Source: Sinobacterium caligoides (GTDB lineage: Bacteria > Pseudomonadota > Gammaproteobacteria > Pseudomonadales > Sinobacteriaceae). From it: a DNA stretch of 64,000 nucleotides. Each line of letters opens with the position of its first letter. The stretch's first letter is position 1. Where the stretch lies: positions 468,947 to 532,946 of the forward strand of contig NZ_RKHR01000005.1 of NCBI RefSeq assembly GCF_003752585.1, given 5' to 3'. The notes under the pieces were generated by a model. It saw only the letters and a list, made by a program, of their open reading frames with translations. It was not told the origin of the DNA and did not search any database. A program made the position numbers and the translations under genes. Positions 1 through 9,356 of this stretch are shown one piece after another.

Positions 1-745
1 CGACCGCCTTTTCGCCATAGAGGCGCACTTCTTTATAACCACTAATCGTCTCTGTACAGACCTCAGTAATATTACCAACCGAGCCCTGAATCTTACGGCT
101 AATCTTCCGCAACCGCTTACCAACATAGTTAATAAAGAGGCCCAATACCGGAGCCACACAGAGGAATATTAGCGACAAGCGCCAGTTCAAGTGAAATATG
201 TACGCCAATAAGCCAATGACAAAAAGCCCTTCACGCACCACGACCTTAATTGAGTCTGTCGCCGCCGTTGTAACCTGCCCTGTGTGGTAGGTTACCTTGG
301 TGATCATCTGGCCAGTGGAGTGCTCATCATAGTAATAGGCCGGAACACGCAACATCTTGTTGTAGACCTGCATCCTCATTCGGTGAACGATGTTAAGCGA
401 GACAAAGGAAAGCCAATAATTACCAAGGAAAAAACCGACCCCTCGTATACAAGCAAGTGGGACAGCAACGGCCGCAACGATCATGTGACGTTGTCCGGTA
501 GTCAATTCGACGGCACCGAACAGCCATTCGTATAGTTGGGAAATAAGTCCCTTCTGAGAGGCTGGTGCACCACCTAAGCTATCGATGATAAAACCCGTCC
601 AGTCTGCCACTAGAACCTGAGACGACGAGTAGAGAAAATAACCGACAATACTAACAATAAAAGGAGTCTTTAATGCCCCTAGATTAGACAACAGGCGGCG
701 ATAGGTGGCCCAATCGCTCGCTTTCTTAACGCTATTGTTTGACAT
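1..745 (-). CDS. msbA: MsbA lipid A flippase, N-terminal part (cut by window edge)
   Basis: Partial. About 248 codons are visible, starting from ATG at 745 and running off the left edge without a stop. The translated part is the transmembrane half of an ABC exporter: a short cytosolic N-terminus, hydrophobic helices, and a typical coupling segment ending near VRLYGEKAV. The ATP-binding half lies outside the window. MsbA flips lipid A-core across the inner membrane. It begins 35 nt after exbD, the last gene of a comEC-exbB-exbD-msbA run that in pseudomonads and relatives continues into lpxK. The identification rests on the exporter fold plus this context. Confidence 0.85.
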   Translation of the reverse strand, partial: MSNNSVKKASDWATYRRLLSNLGALKTPFIVSIVGYFLYSSSQVLVADWTGFIIDSLGGAPASQKGLISQLYEWLFGAVELTTGQRHMIVAAVAVPLACIRGVGFFLGNYWLSFVSLNIVHRMRMQVYNKMLRVPAYYYDEHSTGQMITKVTYHTGQVTTAATDSIKVVVREGLFVIGLLAYIFHLNWRLSLIFLCVAPVLGLFINYVGKRLRKISRKIQGSVGNITEVCTETISGYKEVRLYGEKAV

Positions 746-780
746 GAATCTCTTACACTAAACACATAAAGATCAATCAG

Positions 781-1191
781 TTACTCAAGATCAGGCTTAC
801 GTGTGGTTATACTCAAGTGCACGAATTTCAACTTCCCAGCGACATCCATCGCAGTAACCACCGCCTGATGAGGCGTTTTCGCATCTGCAGTAATAACCAG
901 ATGTTGGTCTTTGCCAACAAATTCTGCCAGTGCTTTTTTCAAGGTATTAGGCTGTTGATTGATAAGTGCGCGACCATTGATAGTGTAATTGCCAGACGCG
1001 CTGATAGCGACCTCTATATTTTGTTTCACCTCACCGCTATCACCAGAAGCTTGTGGCAAATCAAGGGTAAGGTGTGTCTTCTCAGTGAATGTCGTCGATA
1101 CCATAAAGAAAATCAACAATAGGAAGACCACATCGATTAACGGCGCAATATTCACCTCGACGTCGTTCTTTGATTGACGTTTAAACTTCAT
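781..1191 (-). CDS. exbD: ExbD/TolR-family proton-channel subunit
   Basis: 136 aa. There is a single N-terminal transmembrane helix preceded by a short basic segment (MKFKRQSKND) and followed by a periplasmic domain. The helix carries the family's essential aspartate (D20, in APLIDVVFLLLIFF), which carries protons in ExbD/TolR. With ExbB it should form an inner-membrane motor driven by the proton motive force. It lies 8 nt downstream of exbB and 35 nt upstream of msbA, so the three are almost certainly cotranscribed. No tonB is adjacent, so the partner (TonB-type or another) cannot be told from here. Confidence 0.92.
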   Translation of the reverse strand: MKFKRQSKNDVEVNIAPLIDVVFLLLIFFMVSTTFTEKTHLTLDLPQASGDSGEVKQNIEVAISASGNYTINGRALINQQPNTLKKALAEFVGKDQHLVITADAKTPHQAVVTAMDVAGKLKFVHLSITTRKPDLE

Positions 1192-1199
1192 CGTCGCCC

Positions 1200-1835
1200 C
1201 TACTTACGCTTTTTTTCTTTGACCGCAACTTGACGCTCACTGTGCAGCGCATCCACCAGCTTGACCGACTCCTGCTCTAGGCTAACCACCATGGTGTCAA
1301 TGCGTCGGTGAAGATAACGGTGCATCACCAGCGCCGGAATGGCAACCGCCAAGCCCGCCGCCGTGGTAATCAGCGCTTGCGATATTCCGCCTGCCAATGC
1401 GCCAGCATTACCCGTCCCTTGGTCGACGATCTGGGTAAAGACATCAATCATCCCTACCACTGTGCCCAACAGCCCCAGCAACGGCGCAATCGCAGCTATC
1501 GTCCCCAGCGCATTCATGTTCCGCTCCATGTCGTGGATAATGTGCGAAGCCGATTCCTCGATACTTTCTTTCATAATATCGCGACCATAGCGCGAATTAC
1601 TCAGCCCTGATGCCAGCAGCGCCCCCAGTGGCGAGCTACCTTTGAGCTGCTTGAGGTAATCAGCATCAATACTATTGTCTTTTACACGCTGCCAAACCTC
1701 CGCGAGTTGGTTACGCGGGGCGATCTTGTCGGCCTTCAAGGCCCAAAGCCGCTCAACAGATATTGCCAACGCCAATACCGAACACAACACAATCGGCAAC
1801 ATAATCCAGCCGCCAGCCTGAATAATCTCTAACAC
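1200..1835 (-). CDS. exbB: ExbB/TolQ/MotA-family proton-channel subunit
   Basis: About 211 aa from the GTG at 1835, which I prefer over the GTG at 1850. A GGAGG Shine-Dalgarno sits 8 nt upstream of it, and homologues begin near the motif AGGWIMLP. One helix lies near the N-terminus and two long helices in the second half (AIAPLLGLLGTVVGMIDVF and an ITTAAGLAVAIPALV segment), which is the TolQ/ExbB pore signature. The C-terminus is basic (KEKKRK). It is the pentameric scaffold around ExbD in the proton-driven motor. comEC lies 107 nt upstream on the same strand. Confidence 0.92.
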   Translation of the reverse strand: MLEIIQAGGWIMLPIVLCSVLALAISVERLWALKADKIAPRNQLAEVWQRVKDNSIDADYLKQLKGSSPLGALLASGLSNSRYGRDIMKESIEESASHIIHDMERNMNALGTIAAIAPLLGLLGTVVGMIDVFTQIVDQGTGNAGALAGGISQALITTAAGLAVAIPALVMHRYLHRRIDTMVVSLEQESVKLVDALHSERQVAVKEKKRK

Positions 1836-1957
1836 TCGCACATCCTCCACGCTTCTTATCAGTATCGGCAGACTGTATCACAATCAAAAGCTTAGAAACC
1901 ACCGTTGAATCACACTTAGTGACCTGTTCAAGCCTTACATCAAACGTTAGAAGTCGT

Positions 1958-4270
1958 TTAAAGCTGCCAATAGCGACGATAAGATGACAGGTAGCGCTCT
2001 ACCCTAAAGTCGTCGCCTGGCCTGTCCACTATCAGTGTCAGCTGCCCTGAATAGGCAGTATTAACAACCTCGATAGCACGCGCTCGGTAGCGGTTAAGCA
2101 CCTTTTGATGGGGGTGACCAAAGCGATTAAAACGTCCGGCACTGACTACCGCAAGCTGAGGCTGTACTGCCCCGAGAAAACCACCCGTCGACGACGTTTT
2201 ACTACCATGATGCGGCACAAGCAAAACATCCGCCTGTAAAGCCTTATTATTCTCTGCGATCAAATGCAGCTCTGACTCACGTTCGATATCACCTGGTAAC
2301 AATACTGATCGCTTTCCAATCAATACTTTGAGAACGCAAGAACGGTTATTATCATTTAATTCCGCCATTTCCGGCATTGGGCTAAGCACCTGAAAGCTTA
2401 CGACATCGTATGTCCAGTTCAAACCCGGCTGACACCGAATAAAGTTAACTTGGTGTTTAGCTAATAAATGCTCATCAGGCGTTACAACTGCCGACACATC
2501 GAAGCGACGGAGTAACTCTCCTAAGCCTCCAGCATGATCATTGTCCCCATGACTGACAACAAGCCGGTCAATACGTGTCACGCCATTTGCTTGGAGAAAG
2601 TCTGCAACAACCCGACCACCAATAGCGTGAGCTTTCCCATCGCCGAAACCAGTATCATAGACCACCACACTATTTCGACTCATCACCACGACAGCAAGCC
2701 CCTGCCCGACATCCAATACCGTCACTTGTGCCACTGGGCGCGTCGGGTCTGCAAGCCACAACAACGGAAGCGGTAATACCATCACCATTGCCAGCCAGCG
2801 CCCCGGCAGGCCACGCGGCATTAATAGCAACAACACTGCTACAACAACGGCGCAGTAAACAAAGCGCGGTATTGCCGCCAAAGCAACCGTCGTCATCGCC
2901 CAACCATCGAGCCACATAAGCCCCTGCCAGGCAAATGCTAACCCTTGATTAATTAAACTCAGCAGCCCCAGTGCTAGCTCTGGGGCAACGAAGGCTAGCA
3001 GCGATGCCAACAGTACCGCCGGGACAATCAATAAACTGATGAAAGGTACGGCCAGGACGTTAAGAAGTGGCGAGATCACCGACACCTTCGAAAAAAAGAG
3101 ACTCGATGGCACAAGCATAACGAAGAACAAACCAAGCTGCGGCCACCACCAGCCACCACGCCGCCCCAAGCCAAGGTACATCAGGCCAAGTACCGCCACA
3201 AAAGAAAGCCATAAACCTGCCGAATAGACCTGCAGCGGCTCATATAACATCGTCAACCACAGCGCCAACAACCAACCTTGCATTGGCTGTATACGACGCC
3301 AGGCAACTCGACAGATCAACACCACACTCACCATGATCAAAGCACGCACGGCTGACACGGTAAAACCGGCCAATAACGCATAGTAGAAAGCAGCTCCAGC
3401 GCTACTCAACGCCATCAATAAATCGAGCCGTATCCAACTCAACGGCCAGCACAACAACCTCGCGAGACCAAACACCAACCAATAGCCCAACATAGCGGCA
3501 AGGCCAATATGCAAGCCGGAAACCGCAAGCAGGTGCGCCAAACCTAGATTAACTAGGCGTTCACGATCATCATCGCTCAGTAACGTTCGGTCCCCAACAG
3601 CTAAGGCCATCAGCACCGGCTGCATCGACATCCCTTCTGTGAGATCGTACAACCTGCTTCTAACGACCGCCCTCAGGCTATAACGATCAATACTATCAGC
3701 TAACCGCAGCATGGCTTGATCTCGCACCACCGTCGCACGAGCAACGACCCCTTGAGCCAACATATGGCGAACATAATCAAAACCATGTTCATTATTCAGC
3801 CCTTGCAAAGGCTTAATCTTTACCTTCATCCGATAGTGCTGTCCCAGCGTAATGTCACCCCCTGCCACATCACCATATAGGCTCACTAGTAGTTTACGCC
3901 CGACCACAGTGCGCTCGTACTCTACGGCGTGCCGATGGAGCTCTGTGACCCGAAATTCGAAACGTCGCAAGGGCTGTCCATAACGCCACTGCCGCTCAAC
4001 AATACTGACCAGCTGGCCACTCACTTCAACAGTATCATCGTTCAAATACGACCAATGTAACCCCTTAATATCGGTATACATATGCCAACAGAGCGTGGAA
4101 AGGCTGACAGTGATGACCATCAACGCTGAGTACGTCGCTCTATTGCGGAACAGTAATCCGAGCAGCCAGCAACCAACAATCAACAGCAAGAATGCCGATG
4201 GCGGCGGCGATCTCGGCAGCAGGCAACCCACCATTAAAATTGTTATTGATAGTGTTAATATCGACTTCAT
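1958..4270 (-). CDS. comEC: ComEC/Rec2 DNA-uptake channel
   Basis: About 770 aa from the ATG at 4270, which has a GGAAGA ribosome-binding site; an upstream ATG at 4318 lacks one. The order is N-terminal membrane helices, an OB-fold-like DUF4131 region, a large multi-helix competence domain (with LAVSGLHIGLAA), and a C-terminal metallo-beta-lactamase-like domain with DVGQG, SHGDNDHAGG and PHHGSKTSS. ComEC moves single-stranded DNA across the inner membrane during natural transformation; the C-terminal domain is thought to degrade the other strand. Together with the type IV pilus cluster at 47.6-54.6 kb it suggests, but does not prove, natural competence. Confidence 0.93.
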   Translation of the reverse strand: MKSILTLSITILMVGCLLPRSPPPSAFLLLIVGCWLLGLLFRNRATYSALMVITVSLSTLCWHMYTDIKGLHWSYLNDDTVEVSGQLVSIVERQWRYGQPLRRFEFRVTELHRHAVEYERTVVGRKLLVSLYGDVAGGDITLGQHYRMKVKIKPLQGLNNEHGFDYVRHMLAQGVVARATVVRDQAMLRLADSIDRYSLRAVVRSRLYDLTEGMSMQPVLMALAVGDRTLLSDDDRERLVNLGLAHLLAVSGLHIGLAAMLGYWLVFGLARLLCWPLSWIRLDLLMALSSAGAAFYYALLAGFTVSAVRALIMVSVVLICRVAWRRIQPMQGWLLALWLTMLYEPLQVYSAGLWLSFVAVLGLMYLGLGRRGGWWWPQLGLFFVMLVPSSLFFSKVSVISPLLNVLAVPFISLLIVPAVLLASLLAFVAPELALGLLSLINQGLAFAWQGLMWLDGWAMTTVALAAIPRFVYCAVVVAVLLLLMPRGLPGRWLAMVMVLPLPLLWLADPTRPVAQVTVLDVGQGLAVVVMSRNSVVVYDTGFGDGKAHAIGGRVVADFLQANGVTRIDRLVVSHGDNDHAGGLGELLRRFDVSAVVTPDEHLLAKHQVNFIRCQPGLNWTYDVVSFQVLSPMPEMAELNDNNRSCVLKVLIGKRSVLLPGDIERESELHLIAENNKALQADVLLVPHHGSKTSSTGGFLGAVQPQLAVVSAGRFNRFGHPHQKVLNRYRARAIEVVNTAYSGQLTLIVDRPGDDFRVERYLSSYRRYWQL

Positions 4271-4402
4271 AGCGTTCTTCCATGAATAGCTATAGTGCCT
4301 GCGCCAAAATAGTTGCATAATGTGCGCCGCTCGATGTCAGCTTTTCTAGCCCACACCCGATAAGGAATTAACTCCCTTTGGATAGTAGTAGATCATCACA
4401 TT

Positions 4403-4921
4403 ATGGCGCGTAACTTTCTCAAACGTTTTATGCCGAACCCTGAGGCGATCAAATCACATAAGTCACTGCGCTTTCTCAGTGGCTGGCTGAACGATCCCAA
4501 CTTATTTCATCTAAATCGCCGCTCCGCTTCACTTGCCTTCTTTGTCGGCTTATTTGTTGCCTTCATCCCGTTGCCATCACAAATGATCATCGCTGCTGCA
4601 ATGGCCATTTTGCTACGCTGCAACCTGCCGATATCTGTTGTACTTGTCTGGATCACCAACCCCCTCACCATGCCTGCAATGTTCTATGCAGCCTACAAGG
4701 TTGGCACTTTGGTTCTCGGTCTCCATCCTGGTCACTTCAACTTTGAGCTATCCATTAACTGGCTGATGCATGAGCTTGAACAGATCTGGCAGCCCTTGCT
4801 ACTCGGCTCACTCATCTGCGGGCTGATCTCCGGAATTCTCGGCTATATAACAGTTAGGCTAACATGGCGCTTCCACGTCATCAGTCGCTGGCAGAAACGC
4901 AAGAAGAACAACAAGAGATGA
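4403..4921 (+). CDS. DUF2062 membrane protein
   Basis: 172 aa. Predicted membrane protein with three or four hydrophobic segments (around SLAFFVGLFVAFIPLPSQM, a central pair, and SLICGLISGILGYI near the C-terminus) and a strongly basic tail (KRKKNNKR). The FxGLFxAFIPxPxQM motif and the NPLTMPAM turn are typical of DUF2062, a family of unknown function often beside comEC in gammaproteobacteria. It is divergent from comEC. The intergenic region (132 nt to the preferred comEC start) should hold both promoters. Confidence 0.88.
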   Translation: MARNFLKRFMPNPEAIKSHKSLRFLSGWLNDPNLFHLNRRSASLAFFVGLFVAFIPLPSQMIIAAAMAILLRCNLPISVVLVWITNPLTMPAMFYAAYKVGTLVLGLHPGHFNFELSINWLMHELEQIWQPLLLGSLICGLISGILGYITVRLTWRFHVISRWQKRKKNNKR

Positions 4922-5047
4922 TGCAAAGACAACAAGCGGTAAATTATTGACTCAGCCCATGAGTTACTATGATCGCCTTTATTACCACTTGTTAATCTTT
5001 GCCTTCTGCACAAACATTACTACTCATCGATCACGAAGAGTAACCTC

Positions 5048-5914
5048 ATGGGCACCCAATATCGGCCCAGCAGCAAACGCTGGCTTAAAACCACCCTCCT
5101 CTGCGCTACCCTAAGCAGCCTATTCGCCTGCTCCAATATTCCAAAACTACCGCCACTAGCCGAGAATCAGCAGTACCGTCACAACGAAGTCATTTGGCAC
5201 GACCTGATTACCCCCAACCTCAAGAAGTCTGCAGACTTCTATCAGCAGCTCTTTGGCTGGCAATTCGAAGATACAGCAGATCAATACAACTTAATTCGCT
5301 ATCAGGGACAGCTAATCGGCGGTGCCGCAGAGGTTGTAACCGAGGAACGCGCTAGTCACTGGCTACCTCTTATCTCCGTCAAAGATGTAGACGCAACTAT
5401 CGACCCAATCAGTCAACAAGGCGGAAAAGCCCTCATCCCCAGTTTTAAGATACCGGGGCGTGGTACCGTCGGTGTTGCCCAAGACAATCAAGGCGCCGTG
5501 TTCGGTCTAATTGCCACCAATGCAGGCGACCCCGTCAAGCCAGCTATCAACAATAATAGCTGGTTATGGCACGAGCTCTGGAGCAGTAATATCAGCACTG
5601 CAGAAAACTTCTATCAACAAGTATTTCAGCTCAGCGTCGAAGAAAAAAACATCGCCGGAATTGATTATCACTACTTCGCCAATAGCCATAAAACTCCAGA
5701 ACTCGGTCTAATCAACAAACCAAGCCAGAAGATGCCGGACACACTGGCCAGCTACATCAAGGTGAAAGACGTACGTGCAACAGCAGAGCGTGCCGTCGCA
5801 CTAGGTGGCAGCATTCTCATGACCGCAAACGACAAGCTCCGTGGCGGCAACGTCGCTATCATCAAAGACCCTAATGGCGCCGGATTCATAATTCAGGAGA
5901 TGAACATTGAATAA
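5048..5914 (+). CDS. Lipoprotein with two VOC (glyoxalase-like) domains
   Basis: 288 aa. The N-terminus has a basic segment, a hydrophobic stretch and the lipobox LFAC, so it should be a lipidated, exported protein. Two VOC-fold modules follow, at residues ~45-155 and ~165-287. Each has the pattern (D/W)H(D/E)L..(N)..SxxFYQQ(L/V)F and a C-terminal D(P)NGA.F motif. VOC proteins include glyoxalases, dioxygenases and binding proteins, so the substrate cannot be inferred. The E. coli-type glyoxalase I is much shorter and cytosolic. The stop overlaps the TTG start of the next small lipoprotein, indicating translational coupling. Confidence 0.82.
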   Translation: MGTQYRPSSKRWLKTTLLCATLSSLFACSNIPKLPPLAENQQYRHNEVIWHDLITPNLKKSADFYQQLFGWQFEDTADQYNLIRYQGQLIGGAAEVVTEERASHWLPLISVKDVDATIDPISQQGGKALIPSFKIPGRGTVGVAQDNQGAVFGLIATNAGDPVKPAINNNSWLWHELWSSNISTAENFYQQVFQLSVEEKNIAGIDYHYFANSHKTPELGLINKPSQKMPDTLASYIKVKDVRATAERAVALGGSILMTANDKLRGGNVAIIKDPNGAGFIIQEMNIE

Positions 5915-6062
5915 ATCTAAACGACTGAAGCTCGTCGCCATTCTGGCAACGGCAGCCATGCTCTGCTCATGTAATGGCTACACCAACCTTAACATCCATG
6001 CCCCGTTCAACATCGGCGGCATCTACTTTGACCCCAGCATCGGTGTCGGCAGCAGGCTATAG
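5907..6062 (+). CDS. Small predicted lipoprotein (51 aa), TTG start
   Basis: 51 codons starting at TTG 5907. A clean AGGAGA Shine-Dalgarno lies at 5895-5900, 6 nt upstream, inside the end of the VOC gene. The first residues are NKSKRLKLV (basic), then a hydrophobic stretch with lipobox LCSC. The mature part is about 30 residues and rich in Asn/Gly/Ile (HAPFNIGGIYFDP). The 8-nt overlap with the VOC gene suggests coupled translation. No family is recognised. The ribosome-binding site, the lipobox and an uninterrupted frame to a stop before lolE's 3' end support a real gene. Confidence 0.6.
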   Translation: MNKSKRLKLVAILATAAMLCSCNGYTNLNIHAPFNIGGIYFDPSIGVGSRL

Positions 6063-6120
6063 CTTTTAACTCAACGAGCGTGCCGCCTACTAACCGGCGG
6101 CATACTACTCTATACGCCAC

Positions 6121-7362
6121 TTACTCGTAGCGCAGCGCCTCAGCTGGCAACGTCTTTGCTGCTCGCCATGACGGATAAATTGTTGCTAGGAAACACATAC
6201 CAATCGCCACCGAGGCGACTAACAGACCGTCCTCTAAACGAAAGTCAGAGGGGAGATAGCTCACCGGATAAACATCAGACTGCAACAAATGCACATTGAA
6301 TAACGCGCTCACTTTAGCCACTAAAGGAGTAATCGTATAAGACAATAAACAACCGAGCACAAAGCCAACAAAAGCACCGATCATGCCTATAAAAGTGCCA
6401 TATATCATAAATAACAACATAACTTGGCGAGGAGATAAGCCTAGTGTTTGCAAGATGGCGATAGCGTCTTGTTTATCCATTACAACCATAATCAGTGTCG
6501 TGACGACATTAAACGCAGCGACCGCAATGATGATAAATAACAGCATACCAACAAGGTTACGCGACAGCTGAATGGCCTGATACAAGTTGCCGTGGCTACT
6601 GCGCCAATCACGGAAGAATGCTCCGGGCGGCAAAGCCTCACGCATCACTTCAGTCACCGCGTTGACGGCAAATAAATCATCTAGCTGCAACCTTACTCCC
6701 TCAACGTGCTTGCCGTCACCCCACAAAGTCATCGCCTTGGAGAGATTCATATAAATCAAGCCATTATCCAGCTCCGTCCCTGTGTCATAGATAGCGGCGA
6801 CCTCTAACCTAACCAGCCTCGGCACCAACGCTCCTCGCCTACGATTACTTTCAGGTACCACCAGGGTCAAACGATCGCTGCGAGTGACTGACAACTTGTC
6901 CGCAAGCTTCTGGCTGATCACCACACCGTTCGCAACACTCGAGAGCGATGAAAAGCTGCCATCGACCATATAGTCTCCGATCACAGAGGCCTGCTCTTCG
7001 CTCTGCACATCGATACCATAGGCCATCACACCAACGATCTTTTGCCCTCGCATCAACATACCCTGCAGATGAATGAAAGGCGCTGCAGCGCTGACACCTG
7101 CCACTTGCTCCCCCTCTTCAACAAGCCTTGGCCAATCCTCAATCCCTGAAACATTGTAGATGCTCACATGGGGAACAACGGCCAAGATGCGCTCGCGTAG
7201 CTCCCGATCGAAACCATTCATCACCGATAACACAGTGATCAGCAGTGCCACCCCAAGAACCAGTCCGAGCATAGAGACTCGCGACAAGAAAGCGACCAGC
7301 TGGTTCTTATTACCAGCCCCCAGATAACGAAGGCCAATAAATACCGGGACAGAATCAAACAT
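6121..7362 (-). CDS. lolE: LolE-type lipoprotein-releasing permease
   Basis: 413 aa from ATG 7362; the frame opens at a TTG at 7371, but the ATG follows an AGAGG site at good spacing. It is a FtsX/MacB-fold permease: an N-terminal helix with SVMNGFDRELRERILAV, a large periplasmic domain, then three helices with the conserved ALQTLG-like ILQTLGLSPRQ and a C-terminal PAEALRYE. With LolC and LolD it detaches outer-membrane lipoproteins from the inner membrane and passes them to LolA. It overlaps the end of lolD by 8 nt. LolC and LolE are paralogous, so the C/E naming relies on gene order. Confidence 0.88.
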   Translation of the reverse strand: MFDSVPVFIGLRYLGAGNKNQLVAFLSRVSMLGLVLGVALLITVLSVMNGFDRELRERILAVVPHVSIYNVSGIEDWPRLVEEGEQVAGVSAAAPFIHLQGMLMRGQKIVGVMAYGIDVQSEEQASVIGDYMVDGSFSSLSSVANGVVISQKLADKLSVTRSDRLTLVVPESNRRRGALVPRLVRLEVAAIYDTGTELDNGLIYMNLSKAMTLWGDGKHVEGVRLQLDDLFAVNAVTEVMREALPPGAFFRDWRSSHGNLYQAIQLSRNLVGMLLFIIIAVAAFNVVTTLIMVVMDKQDAIAILQTLGLSPRQVMLLFMIYGTFIGMIGAFVGFVLGCLLSYTITPLVAKVSALFNVHLLQSDVYPVSYLPSDFRLEDGLLVASVAIGMCFLATIYPSWRAAKTLPAEALRYE

Positions 7363-8050
7363 CGGCAACAACCTCTGTCAGCTTGCCATGCTGCAGACTC
7401 ATAATACGATCCATTTTGGCGGCAATACTCATGTCGTGGGTAACGATCACCAACGAGATCCCTAACTCAGTGTTCAACTTACTTAGCAACCCCTCTATCA
7501 AATCGGCGTTATCACTATCGAGGTTACCCGTCGGCTCATCCATCAACACACAGTCAGGTGATGTCGCCAACGAACGCGCAATCGCCACCCGCTGACGCTC
7601 GCCACCGGAAAGCTCCGCGGGCTTATGGCTGACACGCCCTGCCAAGCCAACCTGAGCCAGCAGTTCGCTAGCCGTTTCAATTGCCTCGCGACGTTTGGCA
7701 CCACCAATCATCAACGGCATGGCGACATTTTCCAGCGCCGTAAACTCCGCCAGCAGATGGTGAAATTGATAGACAAAACCTAAGCTTTTATTACGCAGTA
7801 AACCACGCTGTTTAGCTGACAGCTTCGCCATATTCTGTCCGGCCACATTGACCTCACCGCAGCTAGGTAAGTCCAACCCGCCCAGCATATTTAGCAGTGT
7901 TGATTTACCGGAGCCCGAGGCGCCGACAATCGCCAGTTTCTCACCGCGCGCCACCTGCAAGTCGAGATTATCGAGCACCCTCAACTGCTGCGGCCCCTGT
8001 TGATAATATTTACCCAGCTGATGGCACTCTAAAACGATTGAATCAGACAT
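7355..8050 (-). CDS. lolD: LolD ATPase of the lipoprotein-releasing complex
   Basis: 231 aa from the ATG at 8050, preferred because the family starts near SD.IVLECHQLGK and an AGGAAA site precedes it. An ATG at 8071 would overlap lolC and add seven residues. It has an ABC ATPase Walker A (GASGSGKST), the MacB/LolD-type Q-loop (YQFHHLLAEFTALENV), signature LSGGERQR, Walker B CVLMDEPTG and H-loop VTHD. It hydrolyses ATP to extract lipoproteins from the inner membrane through LolC and LolE. It is the middle gene of a tightly packed lolCDE operon. Confidence 0.96.
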   Translation of the reverse strand: MSDSIVLECHQLGKYYQQGPQQLRVLDNLDLQVARGEKLAIVGASGSGKSTLLNMLGGLDLPSCGEVNVAGQNMAKLSAKQRGLLRNKSLGFVYQFHHLLAEFTALENVAMPLMIGGAKRREAIETASELLAQVGLAGRVSHKPAELSGGERQRVAIARSLATSPDCVLMDEPTGNLDSDNADLIEGLLSKLNTELGISLVIVTHDMSIAAKMDRIMSLQHGKLTEVVADV

Positions 8051-8063
8051 TAGTTGTGATTTC

Positions 8064-9317
8064 CTACTCATAACGCAGCGCCTCAGCCGGCTGAATTTGA
8101 CCTGCGCGCCACGCGGGGTACAGGATCGCTAAAATACTCAGCAGCAAGCCGCAAGAGCCGATAAAGATCAAATCATTAAACTGCACGACCGATGGCAGTC
8201 TTGAGATGTAATATACTTTTGGGTCGAAAATATGAAAGCCGAAAAGGCCTTCGAAAAAGGCCACGATACTGCCCACATTGGCCGCAATGGGCACGCCAAT
8301 CAACAGACCGACCAAAGTGCCACCTAGACCGACAATCAACCCCTGCACGAAGAAAATTCGCATAACCGCTAACGGCGTTACCCCCAAGGTGCGCAACACG
8401 GCAATATCTTTGCGCTTCTCAGCCACCATCATGGTTAAAATAGAGATAATGTTGAATGCAGCTACGGCTACGATGCTTAACAGCAGTAGCGACACCATTG
8501 TCTTCTCCATCTTAACCGACTTAAATAAGCTCCCCTGGGTCACGGTCCAATCGCGCCCACTGTAGGGGTGTGCGGCCGTAGCATTTAACTTAGCAACAAC
8601 TTCGGGAACGATACTGCCGGCAGCAAACAAGTCCGTAACCTTCAACTGCAGCCCATCCACCCGGTCTCCGCGCTGATAAAGCACCGCACCATCTTTTAGG
8701 TTAATCAAGGCACCGGTAGCATCTTGCTGTGCACCCACTTGGTACATTCCAACCACGGTAAATCGTTTCATTCGCGGGAAAACCCCCGCCGGCGTCACAC
8801 TCACTTTTGGAATCACCAGACTCACTTTGTCACCGAGCCCCACTCGTAATTGACGGGCGAGAATGTTGCCGAGGATAATGCCATATTCCCCGGGCCTCAA
8901 GTCACTCATCTGACCGCGCAACATAAACGGCGCAAGCCCCGAAACAGCGTCCTCATAGTCAGGCGCTATAGCACGAACTTCTGCTCCCTTCACCACACCA
9001 GCATGACTTAACATACTACCGCCGCCAATATAGGGCGATGCCGCCAGCACACCTGGCTCAGCCTCAACCTTCTTGACTAACTCAGGCCAATTTCGCAGCC
9101 CACCTGTTTGATCCACGTAACCGTGGGGAACAAAACGTAAAATTCGGCCCTGTAGCTCACGCTCAAAGCCATTCATCACCGAACTCACCACTACTAGCGC
9201 GGCAATACCAAGCACCATCCCCAGCAATGCAAATAAAGAGACAAGTGAGAGAAATTGGCTACGCGCCTTTGAGCGGGTGTAGCGAAGGCCAATGAAAACT
9301 TCTAAAGGTCTATACAT
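8064..9317 (-). CDS. lolC: LolC-type lipoprotein-releasing permease
   Basis: 417 aa. First gene of lolC-lolD-lolE. It has the same fold as LolE: N-terminal IGLRYTRSKARSQF, a first helix with VSSVMNGFERELQGRILRFVPH, a ~220-residue periplasmic domain, and three more helices ending in QPAEALRYE. In the complex LolC docks the periplasmic carrier LolA. Its start codon (ATG 9317) lies only 13 nt downstream of a terminator-like hairpin and U-tract. The ribosome-binding site is weak (GAAAAG), so expression may depend on that leader. Confidence 0.88.
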   Translation of the reverse strand: MYRPLEVFIGLRYTRSKARSQFLSLVSLFALLGMVLGIAALVVVSSVMNGFERELQGRILRFVPHGYVDQTGGLRNWPELVKKVEAEPGVLAASPYIGGGSMLSHAGVVKGAEVRAIAPDYEDAVSGLAPFMLRGQMSDLRPGEYGIILGNILARQLRVGLGDKVSLVIPKVSVTPAGVFPRMKRFTVVGMYQVGAQQDATGALINLKDGAVLYQRGDRVDGLQLKVTDLFAAGSIVPEVVAKLNATAAHPYSGRDWTVTQGSLFKSVKMEKTMVSLLLLSIVAVAAFNIISILTMMVAEKRKDIAVLRTLGVTPLAVMRIFFVQGLIVGLGGTLVGLLIGVPIAANVGSIVAFFEGLFGFHIFDPKVYYISRLPSVVQFNDLIFIGSCGLLLSILAILYPAWRAGQIQPAEALRYE

Positions 9318-9330
9318 AAGTAACTTTTCA

Positions 9331-9356
9331 ATAAAAAGGCAGCCTGTTCAGCTGCC
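9331..9356 (-). terminator. Terminator-like hairpin in the lolC leader
   Basis: On the minus strand GGCAGC (9356-9351), a 7-nt loop and GCTGCC (9343-9338) form a 6-bp stem followed by TTTTTATT. It lies just upstream of the lolC start. The only gene beyond it is divergent, so it cannot be the end of another minus-strand gene. It could be an attenuator of the lolCDE transcript or a remnant. Confidence 0.6.
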
